From NCBI GenBank assembly GCA_020002185.1, contig CM034541.1:34784671-34848670 (forward strand): a DNA stretch of 64,000 bases, given 5' to 3'. Below, in pieces: positions 51,205 to 63,308 of the stretch; position 1 is the first letter of the stretch, and the number at the start of each line of letters is the position of its first letter. The stretch is from Paraescarpia echinospica. Lineage: Eukaryota > Annelida > Polychaeta > Sabellida > Siboglinidae. The position numbers were made by a program, and so were the translations under genes. The notes below the pieces were generated by a model. The model searched no databases and was not told where the DNA came from. It saw nothing but the letters and a program-made list of their open reading frames with translations.

Positions 51205-51655
51205 GGGGTAAGACCACATTAAGGATTCGTCCGCCATTACCGAAAGAGTGCCCTTGAAAACACCGTTTTGGTGTCATGTGTGAATTTTTTTCGAGCACTT
51301 TGGCATGACACATGTCAGTCCAGTGAATACTGAATGTACTACTGCATTAGATCTTTCACGAGGTAGCAATAAACATACGCTAGTCGCTCGCGTATTCGCA
51401 CAGTGGCTATTTTTCAGAATGCACCAATATTTCAAAATCCGTCATCAGATTGGGGCGAAATTGAGGGGTGTCAGGTTTGGGTGGATTTTTTTGAAAACGG
51501 AGGTATGAGAATTTTACGAGTTTTCCACAGCACTTGTGTCAATGGAGGATAAATATGCTGTGAAATTTTCAAGAAAATTATTCGTCAAATTTAGCAGGAA
51601 ATGAAGTAAACGTTATAATGGCCGCCTATGTAAAATTTAAATGTGGTCTTACCCC
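51205..51655. mobile_element. 451-bp MITE
   Basis: Perfect 16-bp inverted ends GGGGTAAGACCACATT, flanked on both sides by AGAT. No coding capacity. Removing it with one AGAT rejoins the Gag zinc-knuckle frame (...G-R-C-P-A...). It shares the GGGGT start and a 4-bp duplication with the larger element next to it, but not its internal sequence. Confidence 0.88.
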
Positions 51656-51900
51656 AGATGTCCTGCCCTTTATGTAAAGTGCAAATCGTGCGGAATCCGT
51701 GAACATTACGCAAGGTGCTGCAGATCCACGAATCGCGGTCGTTAGCTTCGGACAGGGGTAAAATTAACATTGTTGATGCAGATCAAGACAACGTATCGTT
51801 CCTTGGTGAAATACAGTGTATGTGATAATTTGAACAGTTGGACCAGACCAGGACGTTTTTTTAGTGAATTTTCACTCGGGGGCAATGTCTTAAAAGGGCA
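51656..51900 (+). pseudogene. Ty3/Gypsy Gag zinc knuckle and degraded protease start
   Basis: Immediately after the MITE: CPALYVKCKSCGIREHYARC, the end of one CCHC knuckle and a complete second one (C-x2-C-x4-H-x4-C). Then follow an IVDADQDNVSFLGEIQ block typical of the Gag-protease junction, and a degraded D-S/T-G-A-like HSGA near 51870. No reverse transcriptase follows, so the element is truncated here. Confidence 0.75.
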
Positions 51901-54900
51901 CTTCTAATGGGTAAAAAGGGCAGTTTACGCATATATTAATGATTATGGTCATAACCCTTAGGCATAAAAAGCTTTAAATAATGTGTTGTATTAATCTTTC
52001 ATATAAACGAATAAAAAGTAAGCCCTACAAGGGGCTGCTTTGGGAGAATGCGGTACACTGGGGGGAAGTTGGTCTGACTGGGGAGAGGCAAACGAAAGGG
52101 CTGGGGGCAATGCCCCCCACTTTGTACGTTAAAAAACGCCCTATATGCACGTCTTCTTTCGGTTTCGTTTCGATGCACAGCCAAGCGTGGGTTGCCTTGT
52201 CCAAGATAGTGGTCATTCTGAAGCCGCACAGACACGCGCAGTTCATCTCAAGAAGTAGCTGCTACAGAATAATCGCCTCCCCGTGGATCGTTGGTGCCGG
52301 CGTAGGAGCGTTTCCCACAATGTGGAAAATTAGACTTGTGCACGATCAAAATACTGACCAACGGTAGAAGTCTGTCTGCATTGTAGTATATTACATCGTG
52401 ACATCCTTTGCTCCTGAAGTTGCATGCATCTACGCTACTGCGAGAATCTTTCTTGCGGTTGTCTAAACTCACCGGGAAATGTCGGCACATGAACATTCTG
52501 TCTGCGAAGGAATTATGACTCTAGCGCCGATTCGTCCGCCAGAAATATCCCCGTCATTTGCTTCGTCGCTCTGGCTCCACAAGTTTATACACGTGGCCAA
52601 TGTATTTGGTAATTGTCCTCATACAGTTTAGCATGCCGATATTGAAGAAATAGAATGTGTTTTGTTTGCTCTTTCATCTGTTCATCGTTCACCGTCTTGT
52701 CCAGGAATAATTGAAATTTATTCAGCCTTTTCTATAACTCCATCACGTCTAACAGTAGGCAGCAGACCGTCGACTTCCCCACGTTGTTTGTTTATTCTGT
52801 AAGCTGCTGCTTGCAGCTTTCCATTTGCAAAGTCTTAGCGGTTACGTTACCTGTACACGTAATTTCCAAGAGACGTTTTACACCGCCGTCGAAAGTGCTC
52901 CAAGCATGAGAAGCATATTAAAAATATTGCACCGTGCCTGTTTCTCCGAGAGCCATGGACATTGTCGCAAACTTATTGTGATCTTTGATTTCAGGTACTC
53001 CACTTTGGTAATTTGTAATGGTCTTGATATATCAAGAACTTTATAATATAATGGAAAACTGTGGTCTTTGATTTCGTCCAGTAAGGCACCAAAGTGGTAT
53101 ATTTCACAGGGAAATCAACTTTTAGATGTTTACATGTTGAGAAGCAGAATCGCAGGGAGAGGATCAACATTTGTCTGTCCATCATAATTATCTTTGGATT
53201 GAAAATAGGGTTCGTCTTCGATGTGTTGGTAAGATGACAGTATCACGAGGAGTACCACCGCCGGACAAAGTGTCGACAATGTCTCGTTACTCTCATGGTA
53301 GTTATCCCATGCTAATTCTCACATACCCGCGACTTAGTGTAAAACATCTGCCGTGGTACAATGTATGTATGATGTATTTGTGGCAAAATCAGTTTCAACC
53401 GTTTCTACTACACTATTTATAATCGGTGGAATGGCCGAAGCGATTGATGACTTCCAGTAATGTTCTGCTACCTGTCGTAATCCTGATTCCAGTCCCATAC
53501 ATAGGTGTATGTTCGCTTTTGTTCAACCCCTTGTAGTTGCGAACACGACATCATCTGACGTTGACTTTACTTACAAGTCCTTCAATTCGATCGTTAGAAG
53601 ACGATACACTGCAACCGGTGCCTAACACTGAGGGAATCCATCAGCTCTGGTGGTGTCTCTCCTTGTGCGCGTGTCAGAGCTACTGCTGTCATAGCATGTG
53701 GTATGTCTTGCTTTGTACTCTTCAGTAACATGATAATGATCTGCGATGAAATGCTGCCTCTTCTGCCGCTATATCAGCGAAGGTAGCCCGCCTTACGACA
53801 CGTTCCTCTCTTAGAGTTGCGTTATATACGATCAGTCCCTGCTTATTGCTATAGTTGAATTTTCACAACTGAGTAGGATATTGTTTCTAAATGCTCTTAC
53901 ACAACGTTTGGGCTGGATATGTAGATTCAATCGTTGTCATGTTTTCCATATATCGGTTGTGCAGAGAGGTGAGCAGTTCAGAACATCGTTTCATCAATGA
54001 GGTGTTTATGCGGTGTTAAGGCTTCAAATGCTGCAGTGTGCAACTGTTTTACATGTTAGTTTTTATTACTGTTAGTGATCTTTTAATGTATTCTCTTCTG
54101 CGTGAATTGTGATATTTAACTTCCTTTGCTTTGCTGGCTAATCCTGCTATTCGTGAAAGCATAACTTCATAGTGTAATAACTATACTGCTTGCCTGATGC
54201 TGTCCTTTGTTTTTTTACCTCACAGCTACCCATATAATTTCGCTTGGCTTTTCCAGCAGATTTAGATGCAGTCTTACAAAATACACATTCGTCTGAAAAC
54301 ACGCCGATAGAGCTGGTTTGGGGACCTCTATAAAAAAAACATAAGTTTGGTTTTGTAGAACTAAGAAGACCATTTTCCTAACCTTTCTCTTGAGTGACTA
54401 TATTTGGTAACTCAAGTTTAACTCATACTGATCGGATAGTGTTATGACAAAATACTTGAACGTCTTGTACAACCTGTCTTATGTTGTTGCTATATCTATA
54501 TTCCACCATGACTTGTCGTCAAAGGGTTTAACACTATCAGTCGTTTTACCACCAAGTTGTACGATTCAAGACCACTTTGTGAAAATCATGATCTACTGGT
54601 CAACATACATTGGAAAACTATAAAAATCACGCTTGCAATAACAATAGCGCATCGGTTACATATTATGCAGCATTCGTTAGATAAAAGACCGTTATCGTGG
54701 GATAAGATATAATATCTAGCAAACTATGCAACCATATTTGTATTTACGTTGAATATGTTCGTACCGACTTCATAATTAATCGCAAAAAGGTGTGCTGTAG
54801 CATACAACACTGACGTCACAGTTCTGCGGTGGTTAGTCGTAACTATAACTATTATTACTGATATGCACATATTAGTGAAACAATAATAGAAGAACATTGC

Positions 54901-55307
54901 AATAATTATTGGTAACATGGCGATTGATATTTCGATGTGTATGCAGTCAAATAGGTGAACGAACGGTGTGTACATTTTCACGTCTTCGCGTTTTTTTGTG
55001 GTTACCACCCCTTCCGTTAAAACACAATTTCTCGGCTTCATAAGGTCAGACCAACACGAAATTGGTTTCAAGGGTTAGCGGAATAAGACTACTTTGTAAA
55101 CAATATGTCACATTGCATCTGTGATCTTGCCACTTAAACGAAAATGATCTGCCTTTCTTCGAACGTGTTCTCATACGCAATGTGTCACCTACAGCTTCGT
55201 CGACCTTGACATTATGTAGATAAAACTAATTAAAGCTTTCACCCAGAACAATCATATATCAGTCTTTTATTTGATATATCATTTATATATATATCGGCGG
55301 TGGCTGC
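51901..55307. other. Degraded repeat-derived sequence, no intact gene
   Basis: Several minus-strand stretches look like relics of a transposon-encoded protein. Around 53240-53330 a DNYHESNETLS block and, in another frame, GGGTPRDTVILP resemble the DNFDxNxETLxGKxTxHxT motif of an unnamed invertebrate element protein. Stops and frame changes prevent a gene model. 52116-52360 has a GC-richer open stretch of unknown origin. Confidence 0.3.
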
Positions 55308-55604
55308 GTTTGACTTAATATGTTAATTATATACTGGTTTGACTTAACATGTTTATTATATACTCGTTTGACTTAACATGTTTATTATATGCTCGTTTGA
55401 CTTAACATGTTTATTATATACTCGTTTGACTTAACATGTTTATTATATACTCGTTTGACTTAACATGTTTGTTATATACTCGTTTGACTTAACATGTTTA
55501 TTATATACTCGTTTGACTTAACATGTTTGTTATATACTCGTTTGACTTAACATGTTTATTATATATTCGTTTGACTTAACATGTTTATTATATACTCGTT
55601 TGCA
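55308..55604. repeat. 29-bp tandem repeat, about ten units
   Basis: Unit CGTTTGACTTAACATGTTTA plus TTATATACT. Units alternate between TTTATTATATACT and TTTGTTATATACT in the right half. Confidence 0.93.
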
Positions 55605-56589
55605 CAAATATATCTTTGCAACTCATTTACTCACTTTTATAGTCAGCTAGAGTACCCCCGACCCTATGCGTTTTGCCCCAACTACAATTTGGTCTTTTTG
55701 CCTCATTACCATTTAGACAATATTAAAGTTTTTTTACATGCATCCGCAACATTTATAACACACCAATAAAATATTTGTCAATTAACAACTACAAAGAGGC
55801 CCTTAACATAACTACAACCGAAATTCTAAAATACAAACGAACGTTTGAGAAAAAATGGGCGAAAAACAGTCAAGGAAACGTAATATCTGATGGGTTTCAA
55901 ATGGCAGAGGCCCTGAATGAGTATTCCAGCTCAGTTGAATTTAAAAGCAGTTAAAGCAGCGTTACATCATTTGTTCATATTCAATATATTTATTCAATAA
56001 TTTGGTGCAATTTTTACTGTATATCTTATACGAATGATGGTAGTCATTGATAGCCATGGCGTAACGTAATCGCTAATTCAAACTATCTAGGTGCAAAGAA
56101 TAATTTTTTTTTATAGGTTTTGGCCGTGGTTTCGTTTTGTCCGAACTCTCAGGATTTTCTTCATTTGCACGAGGGGTTCGTTTCTTGGAAGGGATTCGTA
56201 AAACATATTGTAGGTTTATTCCGAATTCCCCTGATGTATACCTACGCATATTTCTTACAGTAACCACTAATTGCCAAGTAGTTGGATTTGTTGGAGGAAG
56301 AGTGTAGATTCTAAGGAGAATTTGTTGTTGTTAGGGGTGGTACATAAAAAGTGGATTCGGATGAACGCCAGATCCTCGCAGACCATGGTGCGTGTGATAT
56401 TAAAATGCATACGTCCTCCATAGCACGAACTCATGATCTGATGCCGAGTCTTGCACAGTTTCAGAATAGTTGTATAACGATTTGTGAGCGGGGCTTGTGT
56501 ACCAGGGACGCTGGCTATTGAGATGAAAGTAGGTCCATCTGGCGATCAATGCTCACACCAAAGGCAAATGTACCTAATAATTTGCCAAG
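55605..56589. other. No gene seen
   Basis: Short frames without recognisable motifs. AT-rich towards 56000. Confidence 0.4.
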
Positions 56590-56812
56590 AAAGGAGGACT
56601 TTCTCTGTGTGTGTGAGAGTGTACGTGCGTGCGTACGTACGTGTGTGTGCGAGTGCGTGTGAATGTGTGCTAGTGTGTGTGCGTGCGTGTGTGTGTGTGT
56701 GCGTGTGCGCGTGCGTGCGAGTGCATGTGCGTGTGTGCGATTGCGTGCGTGTGAGTGTGTGCGATTGCGTTTGCGTGTGTGTTGTGTGTGCGTGTGCGTG
56801 TGTTGATGATGA
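56590..56812. repeat. Complex (GT)n/(GTGC)n microsatellite
   Basis: Alternating purine-pyrimidine GT/GC tract of about 200 bp; a candidate Z-DNA former. Cys/Val open frames are artefacts. Confidence 0.9.
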
Positions 56813-57429
56813 TGACGTACTGTTCGTGCGACATAAATAGTCTGTGGGACATCTTAATGTCGCAGTCAGTCCCCGCAAAGTGTCCTCCACCCCGTGCGGT
56901 CTTCCGCCAGCTCTCTCAGAGTCTTGATGCGATTGCGCGACCTCAGCCTGACGCCCGTCACTCTGAGTGCAGTATTTCATGTATCAGGATCGTTATAACT
57001 GGTACGTTATACAGCTACTTACTACAGTGAGCTCTTACACCGTTGATGGTAATAAAGGGTTGTTGTCTTCCGGTCAAATTCGAGTTGCACATGTCTAGTG
57101 TTTCCAGTTCCAATTAAACAAGCAATATGCTGCTTTATAAAGCATAACACAGTAGGGCTAGCAGGTTGGTGGTGGGCCTGCCGACTCGGCCTGTGTACCG
57201 GCATCACCCAACAACGGCAACGGCATGTGTGTGTGTATGAAACTTTATTGAAACATTGACACAATTATATATTGGCGTCACAATAAACACCTTCTTGGTT
57301 CATTACGGCTGTCACTCAACGAACCAGCCTTCACCAACTTGAACTGTGTAACGGTATTTTACCGTCAACTTGATATATCGCAATGTGAAAACCTCACTCG
57401 TGTGGGATTTGCTATTTTCACTTGCAGAA

Positions 57430-57600
57430 AGAATTATAGTCGGAATGCCCCACTGCCTGAATGCACCACTACCTGAATGCACAAAACCTAGTCGCAATGC
57501 TCCAACCGCCTAGTCACAATGCTCCAACCGCCTAGTCGCAATGCTCCAACTGTCTGGTCGCAATGCACCACTTTTGGTCGGAATGCCCCACTGATTGTAA
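57430..57600. repeat. ~27-bp repeat array, left arm of a mirrored pair
   Basis: Units CTAGTCGCAATGCTCCAACC / CGGAATGCCCCACTG. The inverted counterpart lies at 59980-60200. Confidence 0.8.
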
Positions 57601-59979
57601 AATTATCAAACCTTTGCATACATATAGATAATACAAGTGTATATATTAAAACATTAAATGCATAATTAATGTAGAAATAACATGTTTCGTTGACTTTCTG
57701 TACATCCTTGAAAGTAAACTATGTTTTGTCTTCGTATACACGTGCATGATTGTATTACATAACATATCATGAAATATCGATTACATTGTCCTTTGATGTG
57801 TAGAAGTCATGTAGTAATAGCCTAATAGGCATCCTGCTCATGCGTTGAGCAGATCTTTTATGTTGGTTGTTTTGGAAGTGTGCCCACACTAATTGGCTAG
57901 CTACTCTGTCGGTTTGTTTGAATAACGGCATTGTACCAAAAAGATTGTACAAAGTACATTGAAATAAAGCTTTTGACATCAAAGAAATCTAATTTATGTT
58001 GGTTTGGACAGCGGGTTGAAGACGGGGAGGGACTACATATATATATACCTTTATTAGGTTATGGTTGATATCGTAAATGTATTTTATATATATATATACA
58101 TATATATATAATACATACGATATTAAATTTAATAATAAAGGTATACATATACTATTTTCGATTATATATATATATATATATATCATAGTTATGTGTTAAT
58201 GCATGTTCACATTTTTGTATTATTTATGCTAATTTAAAAACAAATATTTGTCTATTTTAATTTACCCTTTGTACATATGTTGTACGATATAAATGATGCA
58301 TGAATGGCTTGGCCATCGAAAAAATAGTGTAAACTAAGTATGTTAACGAGTGAAAATAGAAATTATTAATGAATCAATACACGGAGTGATCGAAACTCTA
58401 ATAAAACAATTACTGTATTATAGTTACTATATTGTTTCGCGGAAGTTTTCGTTTTGATTTTCTATAAATAATTGAAGGTTATATCTTCTTATATAAGTGT
58501 AGACATTCATAATTAAATTACATTGAAATGATGACCTTTGACTTTTAATGTGACAGGCTGATAACAACAACAGTGACAAGTGTGGCGTGTGTGTGTCAAG
58601 AATATTTAGAGGGTTGTGTAATTGGCTTCTCTACTCCTGCTTTGTTTTATTGAGTAGATTGTTGCACGTTGTCTGTTCTTTGAATTGGAGGCCATAGCAA
58701 TTGGCTTAATACCCTTGTATTGTTTCATCGAACAGACCTTTTGTTTGAATAACGGCATTGTACAAAGTGCGTTGAAACAACGCGTCCCACATTAGCAGCT
58801 TCTAGCTGAAGTTGGTTTCCGTTGACTTTGATGACGTGAAGGCCTACCTGTGTAATCCAGTTCTTACTAAGTCCTCCTTGAATGTTTTGAATAGAAGTTA
58901 GGAACTGAGCAGATCTTGTGTGTCAGATTTGTGTTAGTATATTGTCTTACGTTACATTCCGAATAACAAGAAAATAGATATATAGACAAGACAGATAGAA
59001 TTGTGTAAATAATACATACACACATAATCAAACAAGTGTAACAGACGGTGAAATGACATTCAATTCCGGACTGACAGTGGAGCCAACCAAGGCTGTAACC
59101 AGTTCATTAATTTAAACTAGTATAAAATAAATACTTATTTAGTGAACTGGTCAACCTCAGAATAACTGTGTAAAAAACGTAATAATAATTCCACGTGTAG
59201 CGTGTGAATTAAGTTGTTATAATAGATGAGATATGTAAGATGTAACAACAGTAATAGTAACTAATGTTCAATTAAGTAGCGTAGCACAAATATTTGTTGA
59301 TACTCTTCTTTAAGAATGTGTGTAGTGTAGTCATGGTTTGTGTAAACACTGAATATCACACATGTTGGCGACCCCTTTGTGATGTGGATTTGTGAAGATT
59401 GGTCAATGCTACACGTGCTTTTGAGTGTCTGTGCTTTCTTCTCAATTTCCTTCATCCCCGTTCACGCCACGCGGACGATAGCAGGTATTCGATTGGTGCA
59501 TTCGTTACCAATGAGGAGATGGCTAGATTGTCTTTGAAAATAATCCATCAGTATTCTTATGTTTTATGTGTAGCGAACGAATCAACTGAAACAAATGCAA
59601 CGATCTAGTAATAATAATAACATTATTAATATATATGTATACATCATGGAGGTCTTTATAAAAACGAACTACGAACTATTCTACATATTTACCAACTTCC
59701 GTTCTTTTATCACCTAATTCACAATAAGTTGTATATTGTTTAATTATGACACCCACTACTAACAGTATAGTGTAGTTAAAATGTCAAGCAAAGTCCATGT
59801 ACATATATCACTACATATATATATTGTATATATAAAGTAATATACGCAAAGTCGCGTGGACGATACTTAAATAAGTTATTATACTAGCCGACTTGCCCGG
59901 CGTTGCCCGGGGAAAAACAAACAAACAAATAAACAAACAAACAAACAGAGAAACCATAAAGTTTTATAATATATAGATA
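57601..59979. other. AT-rich interval between mirrored arrays
   Basis: Contains a duplicated TTTGAATAACGGCATTGTAC block (57916 and 58743) followed in both by ACAAAGTRC. TA-rich microsatellites lie at about 58030-58185. A GCCGACTTGCCCGGCGTTGC block at 59887 is GC-rich and typical in look of a dispersed repeat end. No gene is seen. Confidence 0.45.
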
Positions 59980-60200
59980 CCATAAGAGGTGCATTGCGCC
60001 AAACCATTGCAGCATTGCGACCAGGTCATTATCTCCAAAGTGGGGCATTCCGACCAAAAGTGGTGCATTGCGACCACCCCATTGGAGCATTGCGACCAGG
60101 CGGTTGGGGCATTGCGACCACACGGTTGGAGCATTGCGACTAGGCAGTTGGTGCATTGCGACTGGTGCATTCAGGCAGAGGTGCATTCCGACCATTACCC
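59980..60200. repeat. ~27-bp repeat array, right arm of a mirrored pair
   Basis: Units GGTGCATTGCGACCA / GGAGCATTGCGACCAGGCGG, the reverse complement of the array at 57430-57600. Flanking AT-rich words (TATATAGATA) are also shared in inverted order. Confidence 0.8.
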
Positions 60201-60329
60201 TGCAGAAACGATCGGAGTTATACCGGTTGAATTCGCATATGTACTTTGCTTGGGTCTAATGTCATATACTTATACAAAGCATTAACTACACTATACTAAT
60301 AGAGCATTCTATAAAAGTAAAAAGTAAAG

Positions 60330-60480
60330 GTAAGTTCTTATATAGCGCAGTATCAAGTCCACTGGACTGCTCAAAGCGCTTTTCACTTTACCCCTGGCGG
60401 ACCTGTTCAATCGAACATCATCGCGACTCCATGTATTAAGGATGCACCAGCCTGTCAAATTCGATTATAATGCAGCATTG
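60330..60480 (-). repeat. tRNA-type SINE fragment
   Basis: TAAGTTCTTATATAGCGCAG, CAAGTCCACTGGACTGCTCA and AAGCGCTTT, as in 9225-9290. Truncated before the tRNA head. Confidence 0.65.
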
Positions 60481-60639
60481 GTTAAGCATTGGTTAAAGAG
60501 CGGTATATAGGCACATTTGCTTGAAGACCGAATTGGATGTATGTATGTATGTTTAGTGGAAATTCATTCCATAATTTAACGCCATTAAATTTAGAAGATT
60601 TTCTCCCCTGGCCCTTGACTTAATAATAAACAATAAAAT

Positions 60640-60705
60640 ACGAAATTTATATAGCGCCATACTCACGTAGTGCTCTATGGCGCTTTACAATACACTAATA
60701 ATTCC
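60640..60705. repeat. Short TATAGCGCC...GGCGCTTTACA repeat
   Basis: Imperfect palindrome ATTTATATAGCGCCATACTC ... TATGGCGCTTTACAATAC; looks like another dispersed repeat end. Confidence 0.5.
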
Positions 60706-61026
60706 ACTAAACATGTAAATAATAAAATAATATGTTAAGTAATTTAAGAACAGATTAACTAAGATATATATTTTTAACTATTTAATTCGTATATCGAATT
60801 AAATAGTTAAAGTTATTTAAATATACGGGTGTTATACCTAAAATGTATATATGGAATAAAATAATTTAATAATAATATTTATTTATTACGCTAACAGTCA
60901 TACAGTTATAAGGATCAAGTGGGATTAAAATAGTAAGATGATATATTATGAGCATGGAATAAAATAAAATAGATTAATAATAAATATATTAGGTGAGATT
61001 GATTAAAACCGTAAGACATGTATTGT
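60706..61026. other. AT-rich, no gene seen
   Basis: Contains a TTTAACTATTTAATTCGTAT palindrome with ATACGAATTAAATAGTTAAA-type complement at 60773-60815. Confidence 0.45.
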
Positions 61027-61530
61027 TCAGGCATAAATCATATTCCTGCCCGAATAGGAAGGTTTTTTTAGCTGCCATTGAAAGCTGATGCAGCTGTTAG
61101 AGTTTCTGTTGGTAGCAGGCAAACTGTTCCACAAAGTCGACGCTGCTTTGGAGAATGTCCGATCTCCGTATCTCCATATTTGACTGTTCGAGTTCGTAGT
61201 AGTCACCAAGATTGTAGATTCAGATCGTAGAGAACGTATTGGTTTGTAAATGGACAGCAGTTCGCTCAAGTATAGTGGTGCTTGGTGGTGTACAGCACGG
61301 TAGTTATGTGACATGATCTTATATTATATTCGACGATGGACTGGACGCCAGTGAAGCTCCTTTAGAATGGAAGTGATATGCGAGCGGCGGCTGGTTCTTG
61401 TGATTATACGCGCGCATGCATTCTGCAGACGCTGCATTTCCACAAGTTGATTCACGGGCAAGCCACGCAGTAAGCAATTAAAGTAATCAAGTCTTGATGT
61501 TATGAGAGCATGAACGAGTGTTTTCGCTGC
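61027..61530 (-). pseudogene. LINE (CR1/L2/Jockey-like) reverse transcriptase C-terminal fragment
   Basis: Minus-strand reading: LVHALITSRLDYFNCLLRGL, MQRLQNACARIITRTSRRSH, LKELHWRPVHRRI, a stop, then APLYLSELLSIYKP, RSLRSESTILV, YGDRTFSKAASTLWNSLPAT. These are the conserved thumb and C-terminal motifs of CR1/L2-type RTs (SRLDYCNSLL..., LQNxAARxIxxxxRxxHITP, LHWLPVxxRI, RSLRSS, YGxRxFSxAAPxLWNSLP). One in-frame stop is seen and the 5' part is missing. Confidence 0.85.
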
Positions 61531-61719
61531 GTCATATGGGTGAGGTATCGACGGATTCTCCCGATGTTTCTGAGATGGTAATATTCAGTTCGGCATAAAG
61601 AATGTTTACGTGTTGGGTCTTACTTATAGGTGTTGAACGTATATAATCCCAAGATCACGGACGGAAGATGACTGTAGTTGTTGTTTACCGACCGTAACAG
61701 CCATGTTGGGTAACGCTTT
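61531..61719. other. No gene seen
   Basis: A few further minus-strand RT-like codons may extend beyond 61530 but cannot be read confidently. Confidence 0.35.
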
Positions 61720-61900
61720 AAATCCGCAGTGTTGACTCAACTACTTTTATTTTGTACTTGAGTAAAATTACAAATAACTCACCTCAAAATTACTTATGTA
61801 CTTAAAAGTACATTGAAAAAAACCTACTTAATTTAGTAAAAAGTAAAAGTAACTTTCAAAAGTACTTGAAGTAAGAGTAAAAGTACAATTCAACGTTTTA
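61720..61900. repeat. hAT-like terminal sequence (AAGTACTTTTACTT-rich)
   Basis: Repeated AGTACTT / AAAAGTAC / AAAGTAA words after GTGTTGACTCAACTACTTTT resemble the subterminal repeats of metazoan hAT elements. A comparable inverted-looking block lies at 62915-63012. Confidence 0.45.
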
Positions 61901-62914
61901 ATTTCAACATTACAGCAGGCACACAAAATGCGAGATTAAAATAACTACTTTAATCTACATGAACCTGAACCCAATAACAGTCACTAAAATAAAATAACTA
62001 CTGCATAGTATACTCAAATCACAAGCACACGCGATCACGCTGTTGGGTGTAGCTCTCAGCTGATCACTCATGGCCCTTTTTTCTGGACACGCCTTTTGTC
62101 AACAATCCGTCAAAAAACATGTTCATACTCGATTTCTCGATATACTCCTTGGCTGCCCAACTAAAAGATCTTTACAAACTGTCTGGGTGAGGTCAGTATT
62201 CTAGTGGCTTTGCCGTTGACGCGATAATACAGACACCGTGAGGTGGCGCCACCGTTTTTTGAGTAAATTCACTGTCGTTTACGTTGTTTTTGCGACGAAT
62301 TGGTCGCTTGGAAATATGCATGCCTGACAAGTAAGCAATACAGTATACGTCAACGTGAAATGTAACTAATTAATTCAGTATTTGTGAAACAAAATCGCAC
62401 AACATGTTTGTGAGAGTAACAAGTTGACAAGTCACAACTTGGGGATCCGGTGTGGTGGGCTTTTTCTCCGCCTAGACTTGGCCTGCGACGGTAGCGGGCC
62501 CAGAATAGGAGCACGCGAGGATTTCGCCTTGTTAGTAACGTGGTAATGTGATGCGAAATGTTTTCCAATATAATTAATTGATTGTTTCAAATTTTGAATA
62601 TCAAAGTCAGTGTTTCCCCTGGGACTGGATAAAATAATGGGCGAGGTGGTAGAAGTGGGCTACGCGAGTGCCAAACGTTGCTGGGGGGTTTAGGATATAT
62701 TTTTAAAAATAGCTTTAAAATGGTGCATTCTGAGGTATGTTTTAACCTTTGCTTTTGAATATAGAGGGGAAGATGTAACATAACAAGTCACTACTTGTAT
62801 ATGTAGTAATCATGATTGACAGACGTCAGTATATAATCACGATTGTTTCACCACTGCATGGTACTTGGTTGTGGTGATGTTTTGCTGCCCTAACCCTAGG
62901 CCTTGTCACCATCA
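61901..62914. other. No gene recognised
   Basis: Possible hAT interior or unrelated sequence; no protein motif could be read. Confidence 0.35.
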
Positions 62915-63012
62915 GACCTGGGGCCAAGTACATTTTCATGAGTACGAGTACAAGTACTTTGATGATGGATAAGTACGAGTACATTCTCACGAGTAAAAGT
63001 ACGAGTACATTT
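62915..63012 (-). repeat. hAT 3' terminal region
   Basis: CAGACCTGGGGCCAAGTACA followed by several GAGTACGAGTAC/AAGTACGAGTACA words. It lies about 180 bp downstream (minus strand) of the hAT transposase C-terminus, as expected for an element end. Confidence 0.5.
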
Positions 63013-63191
63013 AAAAAAAAAATTAAATAATAACGTATTTTAAAATTGTTAATTAATCTAAACTCAGCACAAGTGAATACGCAATGGCAATTGATCAATT
63101 TTTTATGAGGAAAACTAAAAAAAACTGTTTCATCAACAATGAAATTAACTTCATTGGCTTTCATTTCAGTGGCATCGTATGAAGTTATCAT

Positions 63192-63308
63192 CTATTTGTC
63201 ATTGCACCGAATGAACATGAGTTGTTCACAGGTTGAGTCTTTCAGGCTGCACCGTTCAGGGCAGAATACTTTCTCGGCTATGCTAAATACCCTTTCAACT
63301 GGGGATGA
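63192..63308 (-). pseudogene. hAT transposase C-terminal dimerisation domain fragment
   Basis: Minus-strand frame ending at a TAG (63192-63194): SSPVERVFSIAEKVFCPERC, then SLKDSTCEQLMFIRCN. This is the hallmark hAT C-terminus (S-x-P-x-E-R-x-F-S...R..L....E.L.F...N). Upstream codons are too degraded to extend. Confidence 0.8.

Noticed and set aside
56484..56980. Cys/Val- and Thr/His-rich frames
   Set aside because: GT/GC microsatellite translation.
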